Positions 8,800 through 17,275 of a stretch of 35,244 nucleotides of DNA are shown here, in pieces. The first letter of the stretch is position 1, and every line of letters begins with the position of its first letter. Origin of the DNA: CAZAKO01 sp964546145 (GTDB taxonomy: Bacteria; Fidelibacterota; UBA2242); contig CAZJIU010000017.1 of assembly GCA_964546145.1 (NCBI GenBank), forward strand, positions 1 to 35,244, in the 5' to 3' direction. Below the pieces are notes generated by a model. The model was not told the origin of the DNA, searched no databases, and saw nothing but the letters and a program-made list of their open reading frames with translations. Position numbers and translations under genes: made by a program.

Positions 8800-10188
8800 T
8801 TAAACATGAATTGCCCAACCTTCGACGCCGCGGGCTGCTTCCATTACGGCTTCTGCCAAAGTCGGGTGAGCATGAATCATAGATGCAATATCCTTTGGCA
8901 ATAATTTCGATTTCCGGGCAAGCAGCAGCTCATGGATCAGTTCAGTAGCATCCCAACCAACGAGATGAGCACCGAGAATCTCTTTATTATCGGAATCATA
9001 AAGTAACTTAACAAATCCCTCGGGCTCATCTATTGCTATAGATTTTCCCGCACCCCGATAAGGAAAAACATATTTTTTAAAGCTAATTTTCTGCTCTATT
9101 AATTTGTCCTCGGTCCAACCAAAACTGGCAACCTGTGGTTCACAGTAAACTGCATTGGGAATCAGCAGCGGATCAACTCCCGGTTCTGGCTGACTACCGG
9201 CGAGATATTCTGCTACAATCTCACCTTCCTTAGAAGCCACATGAGCCAGGAGCGGTGTATTGACAACATCACCTATCGCAAAGATTGATGGAACACTGGC
9301 TTGATAATGATCTCCGACCTTAATGAATCCTCTATCGGTCTTTATCCCCAGTTGCTCCAATCCAAGGTCTTCTGAATTAGGGATTCGCCCAACAGCGACC
9401 AAAATTTTCTCGACTATCAAAGATTTCTCGCTATTTCCCTCACGAAGAAATACGGTATAGCCACTATCAGATTTTTGGCAGTGAGTAGCAATTGTACCTG
9501 TATATATATTAATCTTCCGACGTTTGAAAATCCTATCTAACAATTCAGTCGATTCGGTATCTTCCAGTGGTAAAATCCGTTTCATCATCTCAACCAAATG
9601 AACTTCAACTCCAAAGGTGTTAAAAATGTAGGCAAATTCCACCCCGATTGCCCCAGCACCGAGAATCAGTAAACTTTTGGGTAATTTCTCCAGACTCAAT
9701 GCTCCGGTTGATGATAAAATCGTCTCCTCATCAAATTTGAAACCTTCAATCTCACGCGGTCGCGAGCCAGTCGCAATCAGGATATTTGCCGCAGAAAATT
9801 CTCTTCCATCATCAACAATCACTGTATCTGGACCTGCAATTTTCGCCGTTCCTTTGACTAATTCAACATTGTTCTTTTTAAATAGAAATTCTACTCCTTT
9901 GGACAATCTCGTCGCTGCCAAGCGGGATTTCTTCTGAACTTGGGCATAATCAAAATTAGTCTCATCGATTTGCAAACCTATCTTCTTTAAATCTTCTCGG
10001 TAAGAAAATTTCTGGGCCTGATTAATCAGCGATTTCGAAGGGATACAACCCCAATTAAGACAAACACCACCGGGACTATCTTTTTCAATGACAAGTACCC
10101 TTAAACCCAGTTGGGCAGCCCTAATCGCTGCAACATAGCCGCCCGGTCCCGCTCCGATTACTATAAGATCGTATTGGTTGTTGGACAT
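8800..10188 (-). CDS. lpdA: Dihydrolipoyl dehydrogenase (E3)
   Basis: FAD disulfide oxidoreductase that reoxidises lipoamide of 2-oxo-acid dehydrogenase complexes or the glycine cleavage system, passing electrons to NAD. It has GAGPGG at 12-17, the redox-active pair Cys43/Cys48 in GGVCLNWGCIPSK, a second nucleotide fold around LGAGAIGVEFA, and the C-terminal interface motif HAHPTLAEAVMEAARG with the catalytic His-Glu pair. I chose the ATG at 10188 (462 residues) because AAGGAG stands 6 bases before it; a GTG seven codons upstream (10209) has no comparable site. No E1 or E2 gene adjoins it, so the complex it serves is not shown by context. Confidence 0.95.
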   Translation of the reverse strand: MSNNQYDLIVIGAGPGGYVAAIRAAQLGLRVLVIEKDSPGGVCLNWGCIPSKSLINQAQKFSYREDLKKIGLQIDETNFDYAQVQKKSRLAATRLSKGVEFLFKKNNVELVKGTAKIAGPDTVIVDDGREFSAANILIATGSRPREIEGFKFDEETILSSTGALSLEKLPKSLLILGAGAIGVEFAYIFNTFGVEVHLVEMMKRILPLEDTESTELLDRIFKRRKINIYTGTIATHCQKSDSGYTVFLREGNSEKSLIVEKILVAVGRIPNSEDLGLEQLGIKTDRGFIKVGDHYQASVPSIFAIGDVVNTPLLAHVASKEGEIVAEYLAGSQPEPGVDPLLIPNAVYCEPQVASFGWTEDKLIEQKISFKKYVFPYRGAGKSIAIDEPEGFVKLLYDSDNKEILGAHLVGWDATELIHELLLARKSKLLPKDIASMIHAHPTLAEAVMEAARGVEGWAIHV

Positions 10189-10425
10189 CAATGACTCCTT
10201 AACATTCACTTTTATCGCGCTGATAAGTTCAACACCTGAATCATTGGATTCAAGGATTTATTTTGGATTTATCAATAGTATATAGCCTGCAATATTCAAA
10301 TAAGCAAACATCTTGAGGTATCCAAATAATCGAATTTTCACATCCTAAATATAATATAAATAGCGCCCAGATTGTTGGAGTTTTTCTCACTTTTACGTTT
10401 GTCTGAACCTTCAATTATCTGTATA

Positions 10426-10441
10426 TTTAGCGTCCGCTAAA
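10426..10441. promoter_or_regulatory. Perfect 7-bp inverted repeat upstream of the PpiD-like gene
   Basis: TTTAGCG, a two-base spacer, then CGCTAAA, 38 bases before the ATG at 10480, in the divergent region between lpdA and the folding-factor gene. It could be an operator or a short hairpin in the mRNA leader. A copy of the half-site core (TAGCGGG) follows at once at 10442-10448. No factor is known from the sequence. Confidence 0.3.
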
Positions 10442-10479
10442 TAGCGGGCAAATTGGAAATTTGGAGGTTTATAACAGCT

Positions 10480-12303
10480 ATGCCAGTCATGCAACGAATG
10501 CGCGACAATACTCATATCATCCTGTGGGCTCTATTAATCCTGTTTGTACTGAGTTTAACCATCGGTGGATTAGTTGGTGGGGCTAATGTACTTGATATTT
10601 TTTCATCCAAGAATAAACTCCAGGGTAAAGCCGGTGCAGTCGATGGCGAACAATTTGACGCTTTGCATTACTCTCGGTTAGTTCAATCGGAACTTGACCG
10701 GTTAAGAGAAGAAGGTCAGGAGATTACCGATGATGTCGTCCAACGCATCTCCGATCAAATCTGGGAATCCTATATTAATGAAATTTTAGTTGGTAAAGAA
10801 ATCAAGCGTCTTGGTCTGGAAGCTACAAATTGGGAGATTTACGAATACCTAATGGAATATCCCCCCGATATATTAACCAATCAAGAGGCTTTTCAAACTG
10901 ATGGGCAATTTGATCGTAATAAATATCTGCAAGCTCTCACCAGACCGCAGGGCGACGAATGGATTGGCGTTGAACAATATTTAAAAGGATACCTTCCATT
11001 TCAGAAAATTCACAACTTAATTAATAACCTGCCAATCATTACCGATGGCGAAGTCTACAATGAATACCTAAAGACAAAAGTGCCTTACATTTTGGAAACC
11101 CTCTTTTTCCCCTTTTCGATCGTCGCTTCGGATTCAGTTGAAATTCCCTTCGAAGATATCACCGATTACTACAACGAACATAAAAAGGAGTACTTCGTTC
11201 CGGAAACCCGCGAGATGGAATATATTTACTTTGACTTAAAACCTTCTGTCAGTGATACCTTAGCCCAATACGATTTAGCACTTAGCTTAAAGCAGCGGAT
11301 CGAAGATGGTGAATCCTTCGAAACAGTCGCAACCGAATACACTGAGGATCCCAGTGGTAAAAATAATGGCGGAGACCTGGGTTGGTTTGATCGGCATGCA
11401 ATGGTTGAACCGTTTAGTAAGGCTGCCTTCGCTTTGCGCAAGGGTCAAATTTCTGACCCTGTCTTGACTCAATTTGGGTATCATTTAATTTTAGTCGAGG
11501 ATAAACGCACCCAGGATAATCAGGCACAGATCAAAGCCCGACATATTTTATTAAAAATTAAAACCGGACCTGAGACCATAGAGGCGATCCGTTCAAAATC
11601 CAGCCTCTTTGCCTTTGATGCCAATGATTTCGGATTCGAAGCGGCAGCTGACAGCCATCAGCTGCAAATTAAAAATACCGGTCGCTTAAACCAAAATAGT
11701 CAGTACATTCCAGGATTGGGTGCTTTCCCCCGTGCAATTAAATTTGCCTTTGGTAATCAGCCTGTCGGCAGTATTTCCGAATTACTAAATAGCGAAAATG
11801 GTTATGCTATCTTTAAACTTACCAAAATCAATCCCGAATCCTACATCTCGTTAGAAGAAGTCAAGGAGTCAATCCGGGCTATCCTTCTCAACGAAAAACG
11901 AACTGAAAATTTGAGTATGATCGCCAAGAAAATGCGCAATGAACTAGACGAATCCCAATCACTTAAAGTCATGGCAGAAAAAAATCCCAAGATTCTCTAT
12001 GAACTACACGAAAAAGTTTTTTTAAATACCCCTTTAAAAGGATTGAGCCGTTCCGACGCTATTGTCGGTACTATTCTGGCTTTAAAGAAAGATCAGATTT
12101 CACCACCGGTCAGAATCGGTAACCAATATCTTATTATTAAGCTTATTGACGTAGGTGAAATTGACCAGAGTGATTACCGCGTCGAGAAAGAATTGATTCG
12201 TGACCGGTTAATGCGGCGGGCAAAATCCAGCTTTTACAATACCTGGGTCACAGAGTTAAAAGAAGACGCTACAATCATTGATAATCGCAGCAATCTCTAT
12301 TAA
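10480..12303 (+). CDS. PpiD/SurA-like membrane-anchored peptidyl-prolyl isomerase
   Basis: Periplasmic folding factor anchored by one N-terminal membrane helix (about residues 12-34). From the ATG it is 607 residues. A SurA-N-type helical chaperone region spans about 45-200, and a canonical parvulin domain lies at about 243-343, with the typical GGDLGWFDRHAMVEPF and FGYHLILVED segments. A second, divergent parvulin-like region begins at ARHILLKI near 353. The layout matches PpiD, which assists outer-membrane and secreted proteins. GGAGG stands 12 bases before ATG 10480, so I prefer it to a TTG at 10453. A 16-base inverted repeat lies in the leader. It ends stop-to-stop with lgt. Confidence 0.85.
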   Translation: MPVMQRMRDNTHIILWALLILFVLSLTIGGLVGGANVLDIFSSKNKLQGKAGAVDGEQFDALHYSRLVQSELDRLREEGQEITDDVVQRISDQIWESYINEILVGKEIKRLGLEATNWEIYEYLMEYPPDILTNQEAFQTDGQFDRNKYLQALTRPQGDEWIGVEQYLKGYLPFQKIHNLINNLPIITDGEVYNEYLKTKVPYILETLFFPFSIVASDSVEIPFEDITDYYNEHKKEYFVPETREMEYIYFDLKPSVSDTLAQYDLALSLKQRIEDGESFETVATEYTEDPSGKNNGGDLGWFDRHAMVEPFSKAAFALRKGQISDPVLTQFGYHLILVEDKRTQDNQAQIKARHILLKIKTGPETIEAIRSKSSLFAFDANDFGFEAAADSHQLQIKNTGRLNQNSQYIPGLGAFPRAIKFAFGNQPVGSISELLNSENGYAIFKLTKINPESYISLEEVKESIRAILLNEKRTENLSMIAKKMRNELDESQSLKVMAEKNPKILYELHEKVFLNTPLKGLSRSDAIVGTILALKKDQISPPVRIGNQYLIIKLIDVGEIDQSDYRVEKELIRDRLMRRAKSSFYNTWVTELKEDATIIDNRSNLY

Positions 12304-13101
12304 CTAACGTTGACTATTATAATTATTTGGTCTTCCTTTTTTTTTGTTGAGTTTAACATTTTTCGCTTTGGTGAAAAAGAGTGCAATGATTAAACCAACA
12401 ATGATCAAGGCGATCGAAGTATATTGAGCACTGCTGAGTCCCAACGCTACTTTTGGATTTACCCGAATAAATTCAAGTAAAAATCTTTCCGTGCCCGCTA
12501 GCATTAAGTAGATCGCAAAGGTCATCCCTACTCTGGTCATTTTCGGACGAATTACCTTCACCAGTAAAAAAAATAACGAAAAATTGATAATTGTTTCATA
12601 CAGCTGAGTTGGATGAACAGGATAATTTGCCGGCGGTGAGGCATACGGAAATACAATTCCCCAGGGAAGATCACATTTCACGCCATGGCAACAGCCGGCA
12701 AAAAAACAACCGATCCGACCAATACCCTGTCCGATTAGTAAAACTGGTCCGATGAAATCGGCATATTCGCCAACCGACTTCTTCGCTTTTCGGATTACCA
12801 GAACAACAGCTAAAGTTCCTCCAATTAATCCCCCATGGAAGACCAGTCCTGCACCGGAAAAAATCATGCCTACGGGATCCTCAATAACATCCCGGATATA
12901 TTCAATTAAATAGAGGATCTTTGCCCCGAGAATCCCTCCTATCGCTGCCCAAAATACAATATTGCTGGCAATATCCGGATTGTCACCCCTTTTGGTAATT
13001 TCCAGCTTCAAAATTAAATAACAGACCAGAAAAGCCGTCGCCATCATCAGACCATAGGTATATATTGTCAGCGGACCGATGTGCAGTAATTCAGGGTACA
13101 T
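12304..13101 (-). CDS. lgt: Phosphatidylglycerol-prolipoprotein diacylglyceryl transferase
   Basis: Inner-membrane enzyme that transfers diacylglycerol from phosphatidylglycerol to the lipobox cysteine, the first step of lipoprotein maturation. At 265 residues with about seven hydrophobic segments it fits the family. LVFHGGLIGG (86-95) holds the essential His89, the Lgt signature GRIGCFFAGCCHG is at 128-140, and HPTQLYE at 163-169. AAAGG lies before the ATG. The window encodes probable client lipoproteins at 4-1668 and 31717-32070. Its TAG stop directly abuts the TAA stop of the convergent PpiD-like gene. The C-terminus is short and strongly basic. Confidence 0.96.
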   Translation of the reverse strand: MYPELLHIGPLTIYTYGLMMATAFLVCYLILKLEITKRGDNPDIASNIVFWAAIGGILGAKILYLIEYIRDVIEDPVGMIFSGAGLVFHGGLIGGTLAVVLVIRKAKKSVGEYADFIGPVLLIGQGIGRIGCFFAGCCHGVKCDLPWGIVFPYASPPANYPVHPTQLYETIINFSLFFLLVKVIRPKMTRVGMTFAIYLMLAGTERFLLEFIRVNPKVALGLSSAQYTSIALIIVGLIIALFFTKAKNVKLNKKKGRPNNYNSQR

Positions 13102-13118
13102 GAGATTACCTTTATAAC

Positions 13119-13694
13119 TTAAAATTTATTCAGATGCAGAATTTTCTCCAGGGAACGTTTGGGAACATGTAATTGTTCCTGATTATCTTTCCAATATTTA
13201 ATATCATGTTCGATTTGCTCGATGACTGGCTTTTCAGCTGGATAACCCAGAGCCACTATCGAATCAATTAAATAATTCTCAGGAATTTGATATATTTTTC
13301 TGATCGCATCCCGTTCGATTGATGCCAGCCAGCAACTGCCGATCCTTTTAGACCAGGCAGCTAATATAAAATTTTCGACCGCAGCCCCAATATCGTAAGC
13401 CGACCATTGTTTGCCAATCTGCTGATTGATCAATACAATCAGGTAAGCCATAGGATGATGATTTGCTTTAGGATTTCCATGTGGTCGAATATAGCCTGCC
13501 CATTTCAGTAGTGGGAAGATCGCCGCCATCTGAGATTTATCCGTTACGAGTAAATATTCCAATGATTGCAGATTCATGGCTGAGGGAGCCAAACGAGCAA
13601 CGTCAATACAATCAATTAAATTTTCTTCAGGGATATAATCCTGCTGAAATTGGCGGATGGAACGCCGGGTTTTAATTAATTCAAGAAAATTCAT
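13119..13694 (-). CDS. Nitroreductase-family FMN oxidoreductase
   Basis: 191-residue nitroreductase-fold protein. The FMN phosphate-binding stretch RRSIRQF lies at 10-16, APSAMNLQSLEY at about 36-47, and YDIGAAVENFILAAW in the second half of the fold, followed by a GYPAEKP loop typical of the family. Family members reduce nitro-compounds, quinones or enones, usually as dimers with NAD(P)H. The physiological substrate cannot be read from sequence. Its ATG overlaps the stop of the cyclic-nucleotide-binding gene by four bases, so the two are likely translationally coupled. It is followed 17 bases later by lgt. Confidence 0.88.
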   Translation of the reverse strand: MNFLELIKTRRSIRQFQQDYIPEENLIDCIDVARLAPSAMNLQSLEYLLVTDKSQMAAIFPLLKWAGYIRPHGNPKANHHPMAYLIVLINQQIGKQWSAYDIGAAVENFILAAWSKRIGSCWLASIERDAIRKIYQIPENYLIDSIVALGYPAEKPVIEQIEHDIKYWKDNQEQLHVPKRSLEKILHLNKF

Positions 13695-14161
13695 TTTGAG
13701 ATATTAAAGTGGGTCCCGTTGCGAATTTCAAGATTTGTTTTACGCAGTTTTGCAGTCAAAATTTTCGCTAGGTTGCGCATTACGACAAAACCGGTATGTT
13801 CATTTTTTTCCAGAAAGCGATGAAAGTCGAGATATTCAGTATAGATGAAATCGGAATCTTCTTCCGCAACAATTGATGCAGATCTGGCAAATCCATCCAT
13901 CAGGGCAAATTCACCATAAATATCATAATCGTGGAGAGTGGCAATTTTTTCCCGTTCACCAGGCGAAATACTTGAATAAACCAGAACCGCTACCCTGCCC
14001 CGACTGACAATATATAACTGGTTGGATTTATCCCCCTCTTTAAGCAGTACCTCATTCTGTCTGGCATGCTTGGTATGAAAGAGAGCGGCTAGACTCTCGA
14101 CTTCTGGATCGGTCAACCCACTACAAAGCTCACAACGACGTAAAACTTCCACTACCTTCAT
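13691..14161 (-). CDS. Stand-alone cyclic-nucleotide-binding (Crp-like) domain protein
   Basis: 156 residues consisting of one cNMP-binding beta-barrel. The phosphate-binding cassette IYGEFALMDGFARSASIV (about 81-98) keeps the Gly-Glu and the arginine (Arg93) that contact cyclic-nucleotide phosphate. Only about 45 residues follow, mostly one helix, and no helix-turn-helix is visible, so it is not a Crp-type transcription factor by itself. It may regulate a partner protein allosterically, and the coupled nitroreductase gene is one candidate. A strong TAAGGAG ribosome site precedes the ATG. The nature of the ligand, cAMP or another nucleotide, is unknown. Confidence 0.85.
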   Translation of the reverse strand: MKVVEVLRRCELCSGLTDPEVESLAALFHTKHARQNEVLLKEGDKSNQLYIVSRGRVAVLVYSSISPGEREKIATLHDYDIYGEFALMDGFARSASIVAEEDSDFIYTEYLDFHRFLEKNEHTGFVVMRNLAKILTAKLRKTNLEIRNGTHFNISK

Positions 14162-14180
14162 AATTTCTCCTTATTAGGTA

Positions 14181-15062
14181 TTAAACTGAATTCTCAGCGA
14201 GATAGAGCGTGTTGGCAACTAACATTGCCCTGGTCATCGGACCGACTCCACCCGGAACCGGGGTAATTGCCGAAACCAAATCCCTGACATCATCAAAATT
14301 GACGTCGCCAACAAGCCGATAACCTTTTGGGGTAGTCGAATCCTCCACCCGACTGATGCCGACATCAATAACAACGGCACCCTCTTTGACAAAGGTATGA
14401 TCAATAAATTCAGGCTTTCCCAGGGCCGCAATTAAAATATCAGCCTGTCGGGCTATTGCTGCTAAATTCTGAGTTCGCGAATGACAAACCGTTACCGTAG
14501 CATCACCCAACTCACACTTTTGCATTAGCAGATTTGCAATCGGTTTCCCGACAATATTACTTCGACCAATGACCACTACATGTTTGCCTTTGGGATTAAT
14601 ATTTGAATATTTCAACAGCATTAGAATGCCATGCGGGGTACATGGGAGCGGACCTTTGACTCCCAGAACCATTTTTCCCAGATTTAAAGGATGAATCCCA
14701 TCGGCATCTTTATCTGGATCAATGGCGAGAATGACCTGCATTTCATCCAGATGCGTCGGCAGGGGCAATTGCACAAGAATACCGTTAAATTCCGGTCTGG
14801 AATTTAAGTCCTTAACAATTTTTAGCACGCTATCCAAGTCGCTGTTCTCTGGCAGATAAAAAGTCTCCGAAAAAAGTTCATATTTCGCGAAAGTTTTGGT
14901 TTTCATCCTCACATAAGATTGCGAGGAGGGATCATCTCCAACTAATACTACAGCCAATCCAGGTAATATACCTCTGCTTTTTAATTTTTGAATTCTCGGC
15001 TGCAAAGATTCCAGCACTTGCTGCGAAATAGCAACGCCATCAATGATAATCGGTTCACTCAT
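14181..15062 (-). CDS. folD: Methylenetetrahydrofolate dehydrogenase / methenyltetrahydrofolate cyclohydrolase
   Basis: Bifunctional one-carbon enzyme interconverting 5,10-methylene-, methenyl- and 10-formyl-tetrahydrofolate, supplying purine and formyl-Met synthesis. The 293 residues match the family. The catalytic pair Tyr50/Lys54 lies in SYVRMK, GILVQLPLP is at 94-102, PCTPHG at 140-145, the dinucleotide loop GRSNIVGKP at 166-174, and PVPGGVGPMT near the C-terminus. Its ATG overlaps the rny stop by four bases (ATGA), indicating coupling. All key motifs are intact. Confidence 0.97.
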   Translation of the reverse strand: MSEPIIIDGVAISQQVLESLQPRIQKLKSRGILPGLAVVLVGDDPSSQSYVRMKTKTFAKYELFSETFYLPENSDLDSVLKIVKDLNSRPEFNGILVQLPLPTHLDEMQVILAIDPDKDADGIHPLNLGKMVLGVKGPLPCTPHGILMLLKYSNINPKGKHVVVIGRSNIVGKPIANLLMQKCELGDATVTVCHSRTQNLAAIARQADILIAALGKPEFIDHTFVKEGAVVIDVGISRVEDSTTPKGYRLVGDVNFDDVRDLVSAITPVPGGVGPMTRAMLVANTLYLAENSV

Positions 15063-16606
15063 TTGGCATAACTTACACTACGATGTTCACGCACAACAAC
15101 TACCTTAATCTGACCGGGATAATTCAAGTCACTCTGGATTTTGGCCGCAATTTCTTCAGCCAAATTATCGGCGTCCATATCGCCAACGATTTCATTTTCG
15201 ACGATGACACGCACTTCCCGCCCGGCTTGAATTGCATAGGTTTTGGACACGCCGTCAAAGGAGTTGGCGATTTCTTCCAACTTCGCCAGGCGCTGGATAT
15301 AACTTTCCAAAGTATCACCCCGGGCACCACGCCGAGAACCACTGATCTGATCGGCGGCCTGAACAATCACTGAAATCGGATGAGTCATCTCGATCTCTTC
15401 GTGATGCGATCCGATAGCATTGATGACAATTTCATTTTCCTTGAATTTCTTGGCAATATCAACTCCGATCAGGGCGTGGGTTCCGGTTACATTCCGGTCA
15501 ACTGCTTTACCAATATCGTGCAGTAATCCGGCTCTTTTAGCAATTTCACCATTTATCCCCAGTTCGGCCGCCATCAATCCGGAAAGCCAGGCAACTTCGA
15601 TCGAATGCTTTAGAACATTCTGACCATAGGAAGTACGGTACTTGAGTTTACCTAAAATTTTCATTAATTCTGGTGGAAATTGAGGCAAGTTAACCTCATC
15701 AATCGCCTCTTCGGCTGCCCGGATAATTGATTCTTCAACCTCCTGGGTTGCCTTCTTGATTATTTCCTCGATACGAGCCGGATGAATCCGTCCGTCTTGT
15801 ACCAGTTTCTCTAAGGCAATCCGGGCGATTTCCCGCCGGATTGGATCAAAGCCAGAAAGTACTACCGCTTCCGGGGTATCATCTACAATAATTTCAACTC
15901 CCGTCAATGACTCAAAATGACGGATATTGCGTCCTTCTCGTCCGATAATTCGACCTTTCATATTATCGTTGGGCAAATTGACTACTGATACCGTTGTCTC
16001 GGCAGTATGGTCAGCAGCCGAGCGCTGAATTGCCGAAACGATGATATTTTTCGATTCCCGATTTGCCTCAGCAATTGCCGTATCGCGGATTTCCTTGACC
16101 TTTTTCGCAATCCCAACCTTAGCCTTTTCCACCAAACTGTTCATTAAATTATCTAAAGCTTCTTTACGGGTCATACCAGCTATTCGTTCCAGCCGTTCGG
16201 TCTGCTTTTCAATTATGCCCTGAATTTCCAACTCCTTTTTATTGAGCTGACCTTGATATGATTTTAATTCGTTTTCTCTTTTATCCAGTTCTTCAGTTTT
16301 CTTATCGGCAAACTCCATTTTACGTTCGAGGTAGAATTCACGTTTGACCAACTTTTTCTCGATCTCACGAATCTCGCGCAGTTTGTTGTGGGATTCATCC
16401 TCAGCCCGATGTTTGATCTGGATTGCCTCATCTTTTGCTTCCAGCCGGCTTTCCCGCAGAATTTCTTCAGCCTCTTTTTTAGCATTCAGAACTATCTGAG
16501 AAATGGTCGATTGAGTTCTTTTTAATCTCTGAATGTAAAAAAGCAGACTTACAGCAGCGCCAATTGCTACGGCAACAAGAGCAACAATCACGTGTATTAC
16601 TGACAT
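15059..16606 (-). CDS. rny: Ribonuclease Y
   Basis: Membrane-anchored endoribonuclease that starts mRNA decay. It has an N-terminal membrane helix (about 4-26), a long charged coiled coil (about 30-185), a KH RNA-binding domain with GRIIGREGRN at 218-227, and an HD phosphohydrolase domain with LLHDIGKA (His363-Asp364). The 515 residues are standard for RNase Y. AGGAG lies 6 bases before the ATG. It sits downstream of zapA and overlaps folD, a common neighbourhood in this type of bacterium. No residue of the signature motifs is missing. Confidence 0.96.
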   Translation of the reverse strand: MSVIHVIVALVAVAIGAAVSLLFYIQRLKRTQSTISQIVLNAKKEAEEILRESRLEAKDEAIQIKHRAEDESHNKLREIREIEKKLVKREFYLERKMEFADKKTEELDKRENELKSYQGQLNKKELEIQGIIEKQTERLERIAGMTRKEALDNLMNSLVEKAKVGIAKKVKEIRDTAIAEANRESKNIIVSAIQRSAADHTAETTVSVVNLPNDNMKGRIIGREGRNIRHFESLTGVEIIVDDTPEAVVLSGFDPIRREIARIALEKLVQDGRIHPARIEEIIKKATQEVEESIIRAAEEAIDEVNLPQFPPELMKILGKLKYRTSYGQNVLKHSIEVAWLSGLMAAELGINGEIAKRAGLLHDIGKAVDRNVTGTHALIGVDIAKKFKENEIVINAIGSHHEEIEMTHPISVIVQAADQISGSRRGARGDTLESYIQRLAKLEEIANSFDGVSKTYAIQAGREVRVIVENEIVGDMDADNLAEEIAAKIQSDLNYPGQIKVVVVREHRSVSYAK

Positions 16607-16622
16607 ATCAACTCCTAATTTT

Positions 16623-16639
16623 AAAAAGCTTCGCTTTCC
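16623..16639 (-). terminator. Weak hairpin with short U-run between zapA and rny
   Basis: Read on the minus strand this is AAAGC, loop GAA, GCTTT followed by TT, extendable by two G-U pairs. It could be a leaky terminator or attenuator after zapA that adjusts rny expression, since it lies upstream of the rny ribosome site. The stem is short and AT-rich, so confidence is low. Confidence 0.25.
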
Positions 16640-16707
16640 AACTGTTTTCAGTGGTCTAGATTTAACCGGGAAAATAGGAGGATATTTTATGCTTTATAAA
16701 AGATGGT

Positions 16708-17013
16708 TTACTTTTCTTCGCTCAGCTTGTCGTCAATGAGATCAACTAAAAACATCGTCTTCTCATCAACTTGATTAATCAATTCATCTTTTTCTTTACG
16801 GCTGGTGAAAAGTTCATCAGTGATATTCATGGCAGCCAATATGGCAACTCGTAAAGGTGATTGAACAGTTGTCAATGAATTTTCAACCTCTTCCATTTTT
16901 TCATTGACATAATTTGCGACACTGACAATATAAGATGGCTCCGCTTTGGCTTTTACGGTATATTCCTGGCCATATATTGTGACGCGCACTAAACTGTCGT
17001 TTTGTTCTTCCAT
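16708..17013 (-). CDS. zapA: Cell division protein ZapA
   Basis: Small cytoplasmic protein that cross-links FtsZ filaments at the division ring. At 101 residues it has the ZapA layout: an N-terminal beta segment VRVTIYGQEYTVKA (about 9-22), then PSYIVSVANYVNEKMEEV, then a long C-terminal helix and coiled coil. The motif in which the IYGQEY strand is followed by the helix with ANYVNEKM is typical of the family. The ribosome site is weak (AAGAAAAG). It follows a 66-residue coiled-coil gene and pheT, an order seen in FCB-group genomes, and precedes rny by 101 bases. Confidence 0.9.
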   Translation of the reverse strand: MEEQNDSLVRVTIYGQEYTVKAKAEPSYIVSVANYVNEKMEEVENSLTTVQSPLRVAILAAMNITDELFTSRKEKDELINQVDEKTMFLVDLIDDKLSEEK

Positions 17014-17063
17014 CTTTTCTTAGCTATTTAATAACATTACTCCCGGTTAAATTGACCGAAAGG

Positions 17064-17264
17064 TTAAAAATCCTTTAAAAGTTCCAGCAGCCCTTCGATT
17101 TTTGTCCTGAGCTGCTGTCTTTTTTTTTGATCTAACATTTTTTCCAGAGATGTTCCTTCGATTAGCTCTGTTTTTATTTTTCTATTCTCCTCTTGAAGTG
17201 TGGTTACGAACGCCAGCAAATTTCTTAATCTCTCTTCAAGCAAATTCAAATTTGCCAGGTCCAT
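17064..17264 (-). CDS. Small coiled-coil protein, possibly ZapB-like
   Basis: 66 residues, almost entirely predicted helix with heptad-like leucines (LNLLEERLRNLLAFV, then LQEENRKIKTEL, and a C-terminal LRTKIEGLLELL). There is no enzymatic motif. A clear AAGGA ribosome site and an ATG 11 bases after the pheT stop support it as a real gene. Its position directly before zapA and its size and coiled-coil nature suggest a division-ring partner analogous to ZapB, which binds ZapA in enterobacteria. That role is inference, because coiled coils this short cannot be assigned by sequence alone. Confidence 0.75.
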   Translation of the reverse strand: MDLANLNLLEERLRNLLAFVTTLQEENRKIKTELIEGTSLEKMLDQKKRQQLRTKIEGLLELLKDF

Positions 17265-17275
17265 AAAATTCCTTA

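Noticed and set aside
16674..16739. Rightward AGGAGG followed by an ATG and a 16-codon ORF antisense to the zapA end.
   Set aside because: Very short, overlaps a real gene on the other strand, no recognisable peptide; the ribosome-site match is probably chance.
16660..17052. A perfect 12-base inverted repeat (ATTTAACCGGGA at 16660-16671 and its complement at 17041-17052) flanking zapA.
   Set aside because: About one such 12-base pair within 400 bases is expected by chance in a window of this size, there are no terminal features of a mobile element, and zapA is in its conserved context.
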